The position numbers were made by a program, and so were the translations under genes. Below are positions 24,930-35,000 of a stretch of 51,602 nt of DNA, piece by piece. The DNA is taken from NCBI GenBank assembly GCA_947564465.1, contig CANOCV010000020.1, positions 1-51,602 of the forward strand, read 5' to 3'. Source of the DNA: an uncultured Roseburia sp. (GTDB taxonomy: Bacteria; Bacillota; Clostridia; Lachnospirales; Lachnospiraceae). The notes under the pieces are model-generated. The model was not told the origin of the DNA. It made no database searches and worked only from the letters and a program-made list of their open reading frames with translations. Position 1 is the stretch's first letter, and each line of letters begins with the position of its first letter.

Positions 24930-25703
24930 ATGAGAATTTTATTTATTCGCCACGGAGATCCGGATTATGAGCATGACGCGTTGACGGAAAATGGAAAAAA
25001 AGAGGCTCGTCTGCTCGCAAAGGCCGCACCAAAGATGGGTTTAGGCGCTTGTTTTGTGTCACCGCTTGGAAGAGCGCAGGAAACAGCGTCTTATGTGCTG
25101 GATATGCTGGGATGTGGGGCGCAGACCTTAGACTGGCTGCAGGAGTTTCCGGCAAAGGTAGATATCAATATGTCAAAGGAGTTGCAGGCGGCTTATCCCG
25201 ATACAGACAAAAGTGGTGAGGGATACTGTCCGCGGATTGCCTGGGATATGTTGCCGTCCTATTGGCTGTTTCATCCGGAATATTCGGATAAAAATAAGTG
25301 GAGAGAGTCCGAGGCGGCGAGATGCAGTGATTTGGTTCAGGTATATGATCATGTTACAAATAGCTTTGATAAGTTTCTGGAATTGTATGGATACGTCCGG
25401 GAGGGCGGAGTATACCGTGTGAAGAAGGAAAATACGGAAAGTGTTACGTTTTTCTGCCATCTGGGAGTGACATGTGCGATTTTGTCGCATTTGTGGGGCA
25501 TATCGCCTTTTTTGCTCTGGCATAGTCTTGCTCCGGCGCCTACATCTGTGACGGAAATTGTGACAGAAGAGCGTGAAAGAGGAACGGCATACTTTCGGAC
25601 GCTTCGGATCGGCGATGTGTCACACTTGTATGCGTCGGGTGCACAGCCGTCGTTTTCGGGTAGATTTTGTGAGGTATATGGGAATACGGACCAGAGACAT
25701 TAG
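24930..25703 (+). CDS. Histidine phosphatase (phosphoglycerate mutase-like) family protein
   Basis: This 257-residue protein opens with ILFIRHGDPDYE, the RHG phosphohistidine motif. It continues with ALTENGKKEARLLA and FVSPLGRAQETA, where the conserved Arg sits, and has a late FFCHLGVTCAI histidine motif near residue 175. The family removes phosphate from small metabolites or sugars through a phosphohistidine. The long insert between the two halves and the extra C-terminal part set it apart from glycolytic mutase. The substrate is not predictable. A GAAGAGGAGAG site precedes the ATG, and the dispersed repeat copy 2 begins 21 bp after the stop. Confidence 0.85.
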   Translation: MRILFIRHGDPDYEHDALTENGKKEARLLAKAAPKMGLGACFVSPLGRAQETASYVLDMLGCGAQTLDWLQEFPAKVDINMSKELQAAYPDTDKSGEGYCPRIAWDMLPSYWLFHPEYSDKNKWRESEAARCSDLVQVYDHVTNSFDKFLELYGYVREGGVYRVKKENTESVTFFCHLGVTCAILSHLWGISPFLLWHSLAPAPTSVTEIVTEERERGTAYFRTLRIGDVSHLYASGAQPSFSGRFCEVYGNTDQRH

Positions 25704-25723
25704 GTATTTTTTGATTGAAAATT

Positions 25724-25853
25724 ATGATATAAAAGCTTATGCGCACGGATGCAAGAGGAATTTATTGCTTTGCAATATGCATCCGGCGCGAAAACAAAAG
25801 CTGCGCATTGAAAGTCGTTAATTCGCGAGAGTGTGCGAAGCGCACTTTTGTTC
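25724..25853 (+). repeat. Dispersed structured repeat, copy 2 (130 bp)
   Basis: Homologous to 107-278 but without the 42-bp palindrome. A GGATGC / GCATCC hairpin sits in the middle, and the element ends in GTGCG-AAG-CGCAC plus TTTTGTTC. It lies just after the histidine-phosphatase gene and could serve as its terminator. The function is unknown. Confidence 0.7.
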
Positions 25854-25880
25854 TCTGTTTTTGGTTTTGGGGCGGCAGTT

Positions 25881-25909
25881 GTAACGGGCAGCCTTGTGTG
25901 AACCGTTAC
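25881..25909. mobile_element. 29-bp IS66-type mini-element with 8-bp target duplication
   Basis: GTAACGG and CCGTTAC are exact inverted ends around a 15-nt centre. The octamer CGGCAGTT occurs immediately on both sides (25873-25880 and 25910-25917). The organisation is the same as the element at 23451, with different end bases and a different duplicated target, which indicates an independent insertion. Confidence 0.75.
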
Positions 25910-25948
25910 CGGCAGTTGCGCAGAATTTACAAAAATATTGACAAAAAA

Positions 25949-25977
25949 GGGACAAAATTTGATTCATATGCTATAAT
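25949..25977 (+). promoter_or_regulatory. Promoter of the chemoreceptor gene
   Basis: A perfect TATAAT (25972-25977) stands 17 bp after GGGACA, a weak -35. The transcript would start near 25984 and include the large hairpin at 26003-26086. Confidence 0.55.
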
Positions 25978-26002
25978 ATCGACATGTATATTAATGTGCG
26001 GG

Positions 26003-26086
26003 CTAGCGTACTGTATCACTGATAATTATCCAAATCCACTTGCATCCCGCGTGGTTTTGACAAATATCAATGATACAGTACACTAG
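26003..26086 (+). repeat. 84-bp hairpin in the chemoreceptor leader, bounded by CTAG
   Basis: CTAGCGTACTGTATCA (26003-26018) and TGATACAGTACACTAG (26071-26086) are inverted repeats at 15 of 16 positions. A smaller AATCCAC / GTGGTTT stem lies inside. It falls between the predicted transcription start and the ribosome site of the chemoreceptor. It could be a regulatory RNA structure, or a MITE whose CTAG borders are the target duplication. Confidence 0.6.
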
Positions 26087-26114
26087 ATGATGCGGAAAGG
26101 ATGGAGAACGAAAT

Positions 26115-27425
26115 ATGAAAGAAAAAGGAATGAAGACACTTGTGAGCCTGCTGCTGGTATTTGCCATGCCGGTCATAATTATAGGGGTGGCAGCGATCTT
26201 TATATCAGGTTTAACCGCGGGCGGCAGCATGAGTACAACGACAGCGACAATTATATTGGCTGTGTTGATGGCTGTGATTGTAATTTTGATTTTTATCTGT
26301 GCCAAAGTACTTGCGGGACGGCTTGCGAAGGTTGCCGGCAGCTTGGGGGAGATTGCGGATGGAACCCTGAGTATGGATGAGAGCAGCCTTGCGGAACGCA
26401 ATGATGCGATTGGCCGGATTATGCGGTCGGTAAATGAGATGGTAAAATCATTTGCGAAGGTAGTGACAGGCATTCGTAAGGCGACGGATTCCCTTGATGT
26501 TCTTTCCGATGATTTTAAGGAATCTTTTGCTAATATGACGGCAGCGATGGAACAAGTGAGTGCTGCGGTTGAGACAATCGCTGGTAATACGGTTTCACAG
26601 GCAGATAAGACGGTAGATATTGAAGATAAGGTAATGCAGATCAGCCAGGCGATTGATATTATTGCAGGTAATGTGGATGTTTTGACAAAAAGTGCGGGTA
26701 TGATGAAAGAGTGCAATACAAAGTCCGAGAAGATTATGCGTGATCTGGTACAGATCAGCAGTGAGAATGGCACCGCAATTGAGAATGTCAGAAGCCAGAC
26801 TGATTTGACAAACCAGTCGGCGCAGGAGATTAGACAGGCGACGGAGATTATTGCGGGAATTGCAAACCAGACCAATTTGCTTGCGCTGAATGCAAGTATT
26901 GAGGCAGCCAGAGCAGGAGAGATGGGCAAAGGCTTTGCCGTTGTCGCCGAGGAAATTCGTACTCTGGCAGATCAGTCAAAAGAGTCGTCGGAGCATATCA
27001 GCAAGATTGTAAACGATCTGATTGAGAATTCGAATGACAGTGTGGAAATTACCCGAAGGGTATCCGAGGCATTTGTCCAGCAGAATGAGAAGATTCATGA
27101 GACAGAGGAGATTTTTATGCAGCTGAATCATGAGATAACAAGTGTAAGTGCATCCATTGTCGAAATCGGTAAAGAAGTAGAGAGTTTGGAGAATTATAAG
27201 AGCGTAATTAAGGATGGCATTGTGACACTATCTGAGGCGGCTGAACAGAATACGGCAAGCACAGAGGAAACACTGGGCGCAATGAACGAGGTTTCCCAGA
27301 TGGTAGAAAACTGTAAGGAGTATACCGAACAGATTACGAGTGTGACAAAAGAGCTGGTGGGCAATATCAGCAAGATTAATACTGTATCGGAAAAAGGGAA
27401 GAACCTTCTTAGTGCTAACGCATAG
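26115..27425 (+). CDS. Methyl-accepting chemotaxis protein without an extracellular sensor domain
   Basis: This 436-residue protein has two membrane helices (about 9-31 and 43-62) joined by only about 12 residues, so no ligand-binding domain faces outwards. A HAMP-like segment follows (about 65-115), then a long coiled coil and the receptor signalling tip, with [24 protein letters not shown] and [16 protein letters not shown]. The hairpin-tip motif binds CheA/CheW. It probably senses an intracellular or membrane signal, or responds to a partner. No other chemotaxis or flagellar gene is in the window. The start at 26115 is preceded by GGATGGAG; a second ATG at 26130 is possible. Confidence 0.9.
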   Translation: MKEKGMKTLVSLLLVFAMPVIIIGVAAIFISGLTAGGSMSTTTATIILAVLMAVIVILIFICAKVLAGRLAKVAGSLGEIADGTLSMDESSLAERNDAIGRIMRSVNEMVKSFAKVVTGIRKATDSLDVLSDDFKESFANMTAAMEQVSAAVETIAGNTVSQADKTVDIEDKVMQISQAIDIIAGNVDVLTKSAGMMKECNTKSEKIMRDLVQISSENGTAIENVRSQTDLTNQSAQEIRQATEIIAGIANQTNLLALNASIEAARAGEMGKGFAVVAEEIRTLADQSKESSEHISKIVNDLIENSNDSVEITRRVSEAFVQQNEKIHETEEIFMQLNHEITSVSASIVEIGKEVESLENYKSVIKDGIVTLSEAAEQNTASTEETLGAMNEVSQMVENCKEYTEQITSVTKELVGNISKINTVSEKGKNLLSANA

Positions 27426-27458
27426 TAAAGAGGCGCGGGTCATTTACAGGAGGGAATG

Positions 27459-28100
27459 ATGGAATCGAAGGCAGATTATACACTGTATGTTTGTACAGAC
27501 AGAAGGCTGATGAGCAGCGCTACAATACAGGAGTCTGTGGAGGAAGCGATAAAGGGCGGTGCGACTGTGATACAGCTTCGCGACAAAGAGGTATCCGGGA
27601 GGGAGTTTTATCAGACCGCACTGGCGCTTCAAGAAATCACATCCTATTATCATGTGCCGCTGATTATAAACGACAGAGTTGATATTGCGATGGCGGTTGA
27701 CGCGGCGGGTGTGCATCTTGGCCAGAAGGACATGCCGATAGAAGCAGCCAGAAAGCTGCTTGGTCCCGATAAAATCATTGGCGTATCGGCTGCGAGGCCG
27801 CAGGAGGCAAAGGACGCTCAGGCGGCCGGGGCGGATTATCTTGGTGTAGGAGCAATGTTTACCACTGCGACCAAGACGGATACAAGACCGGTAACAAAAG
27901 AGATTTTTCGGGAAATACGCCGGGAGATACACCTTCCGATCGTGGCAATCGGAGGAGTCAATGAAGATAATGCAATGCTGCTACGGGAGATGGGCGCGGA
28001 TGGAATTGCAGTGGTTTCCGCTGTTATTGCCAGGGAGGATGTAGCGGAAGCGGCTCGGAGAATGAAAGCGGTATTTGTGGGACAAGAAGGAGTGAAATGA
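27459..28100 (+). CDS. thiE: Thiamine-phosphate synthase
   Basis: This TIM-barrel enzyme of 213 residues joins HMP-pyrophosphate and thiazole phosphate into thiamine phosphate. Recognisable family blocks are LYVCTDRRL, ATVIQLRDKE, PLIINDRVDIA, GVHLGQKDMP, IGVSAARPQEA, GADYLGVGAMF with T-x-TK nearby, and VAIGGVNEDNA. A second ATG (27459) is better spaced after GGAGGG than the first (27456). Its stop overlaps thiD by 4 bp. No TPP riboswitch fits in the 30-bp gap after the chemoreceptor gene, so expression probably reads through or starts inside the preceding gene. Confidence 0.95.
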   Translation: MESKADYTLYVCTDRRLMSSATIQESVEEAIKGGATVIQLRDKEVSGREFYQTALALQEITSYYHVPLIINDRVDIAMAVDAAGVHLGQKDMPIEAARKLLGPDKIIGVSAARPQEAKDAQAAGADYLGVGAMFTTATKTDTRPVTKEIFREIRREIHLPIVAIGGVNEDNAMLLREMGADGIAVVSAVIAREDVAEAARRMKAVFVGQEGVK

Positions 28101-28915
28101 AGACAGTATTAACGATTGCGGGAAGTGACAGCAGCGGCGGCGCAGGTATCCAGGCGGATATCAAGACAATTTTAGCGCATAAGCTGTATGCTGCGAGTGC
28201 GGTGACCGCACTTACGGCGCAGAATACTCTTGGAGTATACGGAGTCTTGGAGAGCACGCCGGAGTTTCTTGAATGTCAGCTGACAAGCGTTTTTGATGAT
28301 ATTCCTCCCGATGCGGTAAAAATAGGCATGGTATCGTCTGCCGAATTAATTAGCTGCATTGCAGGGGTGTTAAAGATGTACCATCCGGGCAATGTGGTGC
28401 TTGATCCGGTGATGATTTCTACCAGTGGAAGGAAGCTGTTGGATCCGCAGGCGGCCGGGGCGTTGCGGGAAGAGCTATTGCCGCTTGCCGATCTGCTTAC
28501 GCCAAATATACCGGAAGCAGAGGTTCTTTCTCATTGCAGGATAAATGGCAGGGAGGACAGAGAGGAAGCGGCCAGGAGGATTGCAGAGCAATTTCACAGT
28601 GCGGTATTGATAAAAGGAGGGCATGGCAAGGGTAATGCGGATGATTTACTGTTTTACGGCGGTACGAGCGTCTGGTACGCCGGAGAACGTCTGGAAAGTT
28701 CGAATACGCACGGAACAGGATGTACGCTCTCGTCCGCGATTGCCTGTCGCCTTGCTAAAGGTGAGACGCTTGAAGAGAGTGTCCGTCTTGCGAAACAGTA
28801 TTTGACCGGTGCAATCAGAGCCGGTTTGGATCTTGGCAGAGGAAACGGTCCGCTTGATCATGGCTATTGGCTTCGGATAGATGGGGAAAATGAAAAAAAG
28901 TCGCCTTTTTCCTAA
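28097..28915 (+). CDS. thiD: Hydroxymethylpyrimidine/phosphomethylpyrimidine kinase
   Basis: This ribokinase-fold enzyme of 272 residues phosphorylates HMP and then HMP-P, supplying the pyrimidine for ThiE. The N-terminus has the family signature TIAGSDSSGGAGIQADIKT, followed by GMVSS, VLDPVMISTSG, LTPNIPEAEVL and the anion-hole loop THGTGCTLSSAIA. It overlaps thiE by 4 bp (ATGA), so the two are coupled. No thiazole-branch or thiC gene is present nearby, so this operon may serve salvage, or the other genes lie elsewhere. Confidence 0.95.
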   Translation: MKTVLTIAGSDSSGGAGIQADIKTILAHKLYAASAVTALTAQNTLGVYGVLESTPEFLECQLTSVFDDIPPDAVKIGMVSSAELISCIAGVLKMYHPGNVVLDPVMISTSGRKLLDPQAAGALREELLPLADLLTPNIPEAEVLSHCRINGREDREEAARRIAEQFHSAVLIKGGHGKGNADDLLFYGGTSVWYAGERLESSNTHGTGCTLSSAIACRLAKGETLEESVRLAKQYLTGAIRAGLDLGRGNGPLDHGYWLRIDGENEKKSPFS

Positions 28916-29015
28916 AGGAATGGTAAGGTTTTGACGATAATAAATATAGAAGTGGCATATTATGTGCTTTTTTCGGAGTGTATGAACATAAAATGCAGTA
29001 TAGGAGAGGATTGGT

Positions 29016-32000
29016 ATGTATAAGTACAAGGAAGTCGGAAAAAGAATACTGGGAATGGTGATGGCGGTATGTCTTGTCTTAGGACTGATTCCGCCGGTGC
29101 CGGTGCGCGCGGCAACCGATATTGCGGCTACGACGATAACCTTATATAGGGATCCCGAGATGACAGAGGAAGTGGACGAATCTACGTACACGTATTCGGG
29201 AAATAAGATTGAGCCGTATGTAAAGGTGGAGTATAACGGTCAGACGGTTGAGCGTGCGGGGAATTATTCCGTAGAGTATGGCGAAAATATTAACGCCGGA
29301 ACGGGAACCGTTACTGTTATGGGCGGCGGTTTGGATTACAACGGCGAGACGACAGTAAATTTTACGATCAGGCGGAAAACGGTTGCGGGAATTAACATAG
29401 TTTTTGGAATGTCTGATAACGATGGGCCGTATTGCTATTACACCAGTGCGGCAGGAGGAGCAAAGCCGGAGATTACATCAGTAAGCGTGGAGGAGATGAA
29501 TGGTGCGTCCGTGCCGTTATCTTCGACAGATTATGTGATTTCGTATTTTAATAATACTGCGGCATGTTCTGATTTGGGAAGCGGTGCGCCGCCATATCTT
29601 ACACTTGCATTGGCAGACACCTGTAATTATACGACAGTGGGAAATACTGCAAAGACTCAGTATTACAGGATTTTCCATAATATGGCATCAGTGGCTGTCA
29701 GCGGTATCCCGGATCCTATGGTATTTAACGGTACGGCGCAGAATCCGGCACTGACGTTAACAAATACAGAGACCGGGCAGGAGGTTGCCGCCAGCAATTA
29801 TACCAGTCGCTGGAGCAACAATACGAACGTGGGTAATGCAACGCTTACGATTACAGGTAAGGGGTTATATAAGGGAACGTACACGCAGACATATCCCATC
29901 GGTCAAAAGGATTTAAACAGTGCGGACGTTACTGTTGAAACAGATCAGAATATTTATGAGTATCGCGGCGGAGAGAGGATTCCTATTGAGAACAATCTTA
30001 TAGTGAAGATCGGAGACTACACGGTACCTTCTACAAATTATACCGTTACGGATCAAATCAACGGACCGCGGGGGACGAACCGGGTCAAGGTGATTGGACA
30101 GGGGAATCTTAAGGGCGAGAAAAATGTGAGCTTCTTGGTTAAGAGCGCAATTACATCATGTGAGCCGGATAAGAGAGAGTACTCCTATACGGGAGCGGAG
30201 ATTGAGCCGTTGCTTACCGTGAAGGATAATCTTGGAGAATCCGTAGCTTTTACGAATTATGACGTCAGCTACTATGATGACAAGGATTACACGACAATGC
30301 ATACTGGAGCGCCGGCAGCCGTTGGAACTTACTATATCCGTTTGGAAGCAAAGGGCGATAGTTATATGGGAACGCTTGGAACGCCGGAGGCGCCGATTGC
30401 GTTCAGTATCGTGCCAAGAGATTTTGGGAGCGTTCGGTTTATGCTTGGCGGACGACAGATTACAAGTTCGGATGACCGCGGCGATTATTACAATGGAGCT
30501 TCTATATTTGATACGCTCGAAGGGTTGACGGCGGAAGATAATGGAAAAGAACTTTTGAAGAGTGAGGATGGCGACTATACCGTGTCATATTATTCGGATT
30601 CGGCGTGTACACGTGAAATTGAGCCGAAGACCGATAACTTTAGAAATGTAGGTTATTACTACATAAAAATGACGGGCCATGGTACCTATGAGGGCGCCGA
30701 ATATGTGGTGCATTATAAGATACTGCCGCAGGATGTTACCAACAGAGTGTCCGTAACGATTAAGCCTCAGACGTATACCGGAAGTGCGGTAATACCGGAT
30801 AAATCTGATATTGAAATAAAAGTGACAATAAACGGGAGAGAACAGATACTTCCGGATTCGGATTATGAGATTGTAACAGGGCAGAATAACGTTAATATCG
30901 GAACGGGAGCAAGGCTAATTATCCAGCTTACCGGCAACTATACAACTACGGAAAAGACGACAATAGGAGGCAAGGTTTGGGATAGTACGGTGACGGCTAC
31001 ATTCCGGATTGCACCGAAAAAACTTTCGGATTGTGAAAAAGAGATCGTTGATCATGTTGTATATAACGGTCAGGTGCAAAAGCCGAGTATTGCGATTCGG
31101 GATGGAAATTATACGTTAGTGGAAAATCAGGATTATTCGGTTGAGATTTATTCTTCGAAATCGTATCAGCCGAACCAGATAGTGAATAATCCAAGGAATG
31201 TAGGGACATATTACGTTAAGGTCGTTGGTATTAATGCTTATGAAAATGATGCGGCTGACGCGCCTATTTACTTTGATTTCAGCATAACGAAAAAGCCTTT
31301 GACGGCTTCTGATATCACATTTGAAGCCGCTAACCACGAGTATACGGGTTCGGCGGTTACACCGGGGCTTACGGTTATGGACAACGGAAATGTATTGTCG
31401 CTTGGTTCGGATTACGAGGTGGTGGGATATTATAGCGATGAAAATTGCACGAACGAATCTGCGCCTATTGCCGGCAAAGCTTATGTAAAGATTAGAGGAA
31501 TCGGTAATTATGACGCTGAAAAAGTGGCGGCGTTCTTTATCGGTGAAGATTTTGCCGAGGCTGCGGGCGGAATGGAAGTGACAGGCGGCAGCCTTGAGTA
31601 TAACAGACAAAGCCATTATGCAGAGTTAAATGATCGTATTGTTGTATACGATAAAGCCGGGGAGCCGATCACCAAGGATAATTACACGCTTCATTATTAT
31701 ACGAGTCCTGATTATAAAACAGAGATAACGGCTGAAGGTAATGCGCTGTTTATTAATGCGGGAACCATTTATGTCCGGGCAGAGGGCGCGAGAGGATATT
31801 ACGGAAACTTTACAGGAACATGTACGATTCAGAAGAAGAGTATAGAGGGAATGAATGCCGAGGTTTTCGGAACATTTGTTTACACAGGAAATGCAATTGA
31901 ATTGGCAATTGTTCAGGATGCGAGTTCACAGGGAATAAGGCTGAGCGATCAGACTTATACTTTGAAAGCTACCGAAGTTGAGATTCGTGCAAACAGTTAT

Positions 32001-35000
32001 GTGAATAACCGTAGTGCCGGAACAGCCTCGGTTACACTCGACGGTAAGGGAAATTATACGGGAAGCAAGACGGTAAACTTTACCATACAGCAGAGAAGTT
32101 TGAATAGCCTGAGTAATCTGCGGGTTTCTGTGCCGGAGGCCACATATACAAGTCAAAGACAGACGCCGACGGTAACGGTTACATTTGGAGATGCGAATAT
32201 TGCATTGACAGAGGGAACGGATTTCAGTCTGGATTATTTTACGGATGCGTCTTATGGCGGAGCGGCGGCGGATGAAAATCTTACAGATGCAGGCAGAGTG
32301 TATGTAAGAATAACGGGTATCGGTAACTATAAAGATGTTCTTGATATGAACAACGCGGCCGGAACGAATGTTTTTGTGATAAATCCAAGAGACATCACAG
32401 CAACGAATGTAGATATTGCAGGCCTTCGGTTTACGTATAGTGCAGTGCCGACGAATTCCAAGATACCGGAATATAATGTACGTTATGAATATACGCCGGG
32501 AAGCAATTTCGAGTTGGAAAAGAACCGCGATTATATTTGTACGCAGGAACAGAGCGGTACGACGATTCCTTACAAAATCGGGGCACAGCAGATTGATATT
32601 GTCGGACAGGGTAACTTTAAAGGAAGAAAGACAATCACGTATTACTATCTCGGTAATATGGATAACGCTGCAAAAGAGATAGAGGTTAGAGGAATTGAAG
32701 AGTCATATGCCTATAAGGCTAATACGGCAATTACATGCAGTAATCTTTCGGTGTGGATAGCGGGCGGAAATGTGTTGTCTCCATCCTGCTATACGGTGGA
32801 ATATGAGAATAACAAAACGGCAGGACTTGCAACGGTGAAAATTATCGGCAATACTGCCAGCTACTGGACCGGAACGTATGTACAGACCTTTAAGATTACA
32901 GGGTCGATAGCCGATGCAGAGATTACGATTCCGGATCAGATTTATACCGGAACGGCATATACGGCAGATACGTTACAGGATCTTAAAGTGGTTTGTGACG
33001 GTATGACCTTGACGAGAGGTGTGGATTATCAGGTCAAGGAGATGAAGAATGCGACGGATGCGGCGCTTTCTACCGACGGAGCTCGGGCGCCTTCGATTAC
33101 GATAACGGGTGACGGAGAGTATTTTGCGGGAACAGCGGAAAAGACACAGACGTTCTCCATAAAATACGATATTACCAGTGAGAATCTTCAGGTCAGTGAG
33201 ATTGCGGACAGAATCTATACCGGTTCGGCAATTGAGCCGGAGGTCACTGTAAATTATGTGACTAATACGGTAACGGGAGCGATTGCGACCTTGAAGGAGG
33301 GTAGGGATTACAGCCTGACTTATCGCAATAATATAGAAGTCGCGTCTGCAAACGATGCAAGAGGACCGCATGTAGTCATTACTGCATTGGAGAATGGCTT
33401 GCTGACAAGCGGGTATGTGATTGCTCCGTTTACCATTAAGAAGGTAAATATTGAGGAAGAAGAATATGGTTTCCATATTACGGGCTTAGAACCGGAGTAT
33501 ATGTACACCGGAAGAGACATACGTCCAGCGATTCAGATAGAAAATGCAGACGGAGACGTTCTGGATGCAAAGAATTATAAAGTTTCGTACAGCATGAATA
33601 CAGCGAAGCCGATGGCGGGTACGATTGTTACGGTTAAGGCGGAGGGCCAGGGAAATTATTATGGAACGCTTACGGCGACTTTCCAGATTATCAAACGTGA
33701 CATCTCGACACGTCTCGACAATGTCTCGGCATCCATTGAAGATCAGACATACAGCGGTATGCGGCTTACACCGGTATTTCGTGTGACGTTTGAGGACTAT
33801 GACGGAAAAACACAGACCATGACTCAGGGTGTGGACTATGAGATTGTAGGCTATTACAATAACATGGATGCTGCGGAAGCAGGAGACGAATCATATGGAG
33901 TTCATGGATATGAAAATGGGCCATATGTACAGATCAAGGCTAAGACAGGAACGAGTATTGAGGGAACCAGAAATATACCGTTTACCATTTTGCCGAAAGA
34001 CATGGATACGCTATATTATGAACCGGTGAAGAATCCTGTATATGAGACGGGACAGGAGAAGTATGATCCTGAGATTGTGGTAAAAATATTCTCAAATAGT
34101 GCGGAAGCGCTTCGGGAAGGAATAGATTATAATATCACATATGAGAATGATACAGAGGTTGCGGAATCAAACGGGGTGAACGGACCGCATATTATCGTGG
34201 AACCGGCGATGAATAACCAGAATCTCACCGGAAGCCATATGATTGAGTATAGCATTCTTCCAAAGAGTATTAATACCGAGAGTATGGATGTATTGCTTTC
34301 CGACGATGACCCGGCGAACAGGTTTGACTCCGAAAAGCTGAATTATCCAAGTATGGGTACCTACTATCCGAATGTAGTGGTAAGGGATAATCTGACGCAG
34401 GGATATATTAATTTGACGCCTGATATAGATTATACGGTAACATATGTAGATAATAATAAGGTGGGAACAGCATCGGTTGTCGTAACGGCACGGGGCAATT
34501 ATACAGGTCAAAGAGTTGTAGAATTTACAATAGGAACCTTGTTTGACAGAGAACACGTTACCGTATGTGCAGGAAACAGCAGTATTACGGAGGTTCCGTC
34601 TGTAATTTATAACGGAACCAGTCAGATTCCAACGGATTTGAGTGTAAAGGCAAATGATACGGCGGAGCTTTTGACAGAGGGAGTAGATTATACGATTTCA
34701 TATTATTTGGATGAAGCGTGCAAATATGCCGTACTTCCTGATAATATTGTAAATGCAGGTACCTATTATGTTTCTGTAAACGGTTTGACAAGCGCAGGTT
34801 ATATCGGAAGCATTGTACTTCCATACACAATCAGACAGAAGAGTTTGAATGCGGCGGATGTTATACCGGATCCGATTGAGGACCAGAAGTTTGCAGGCGG
34901 AAATGTCCGTCCGGCGGTTACATTAAGAGATGAAGAGACAGGGCTTGTGATTCCGGCTGTGGCATATGATGTAACATATCGCGATAATAACAGTATTGGA

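Noticed and set aside
26003..26929. Long open frame on the minus strand overlapping the chemoreceptor
   Set aside because: It is the antisense of a well-supported chemoreceptor with the signalling-tip motif; its translation is low-complexity and Ser/Ile/Ala-rich, as expected of a shadow frame.
27425..27459. Possible TPP riboswitch before thiE
   Set aside because: Only about 30 bp separate the chemoreceptor stop from thiE, too little for the aptamer.
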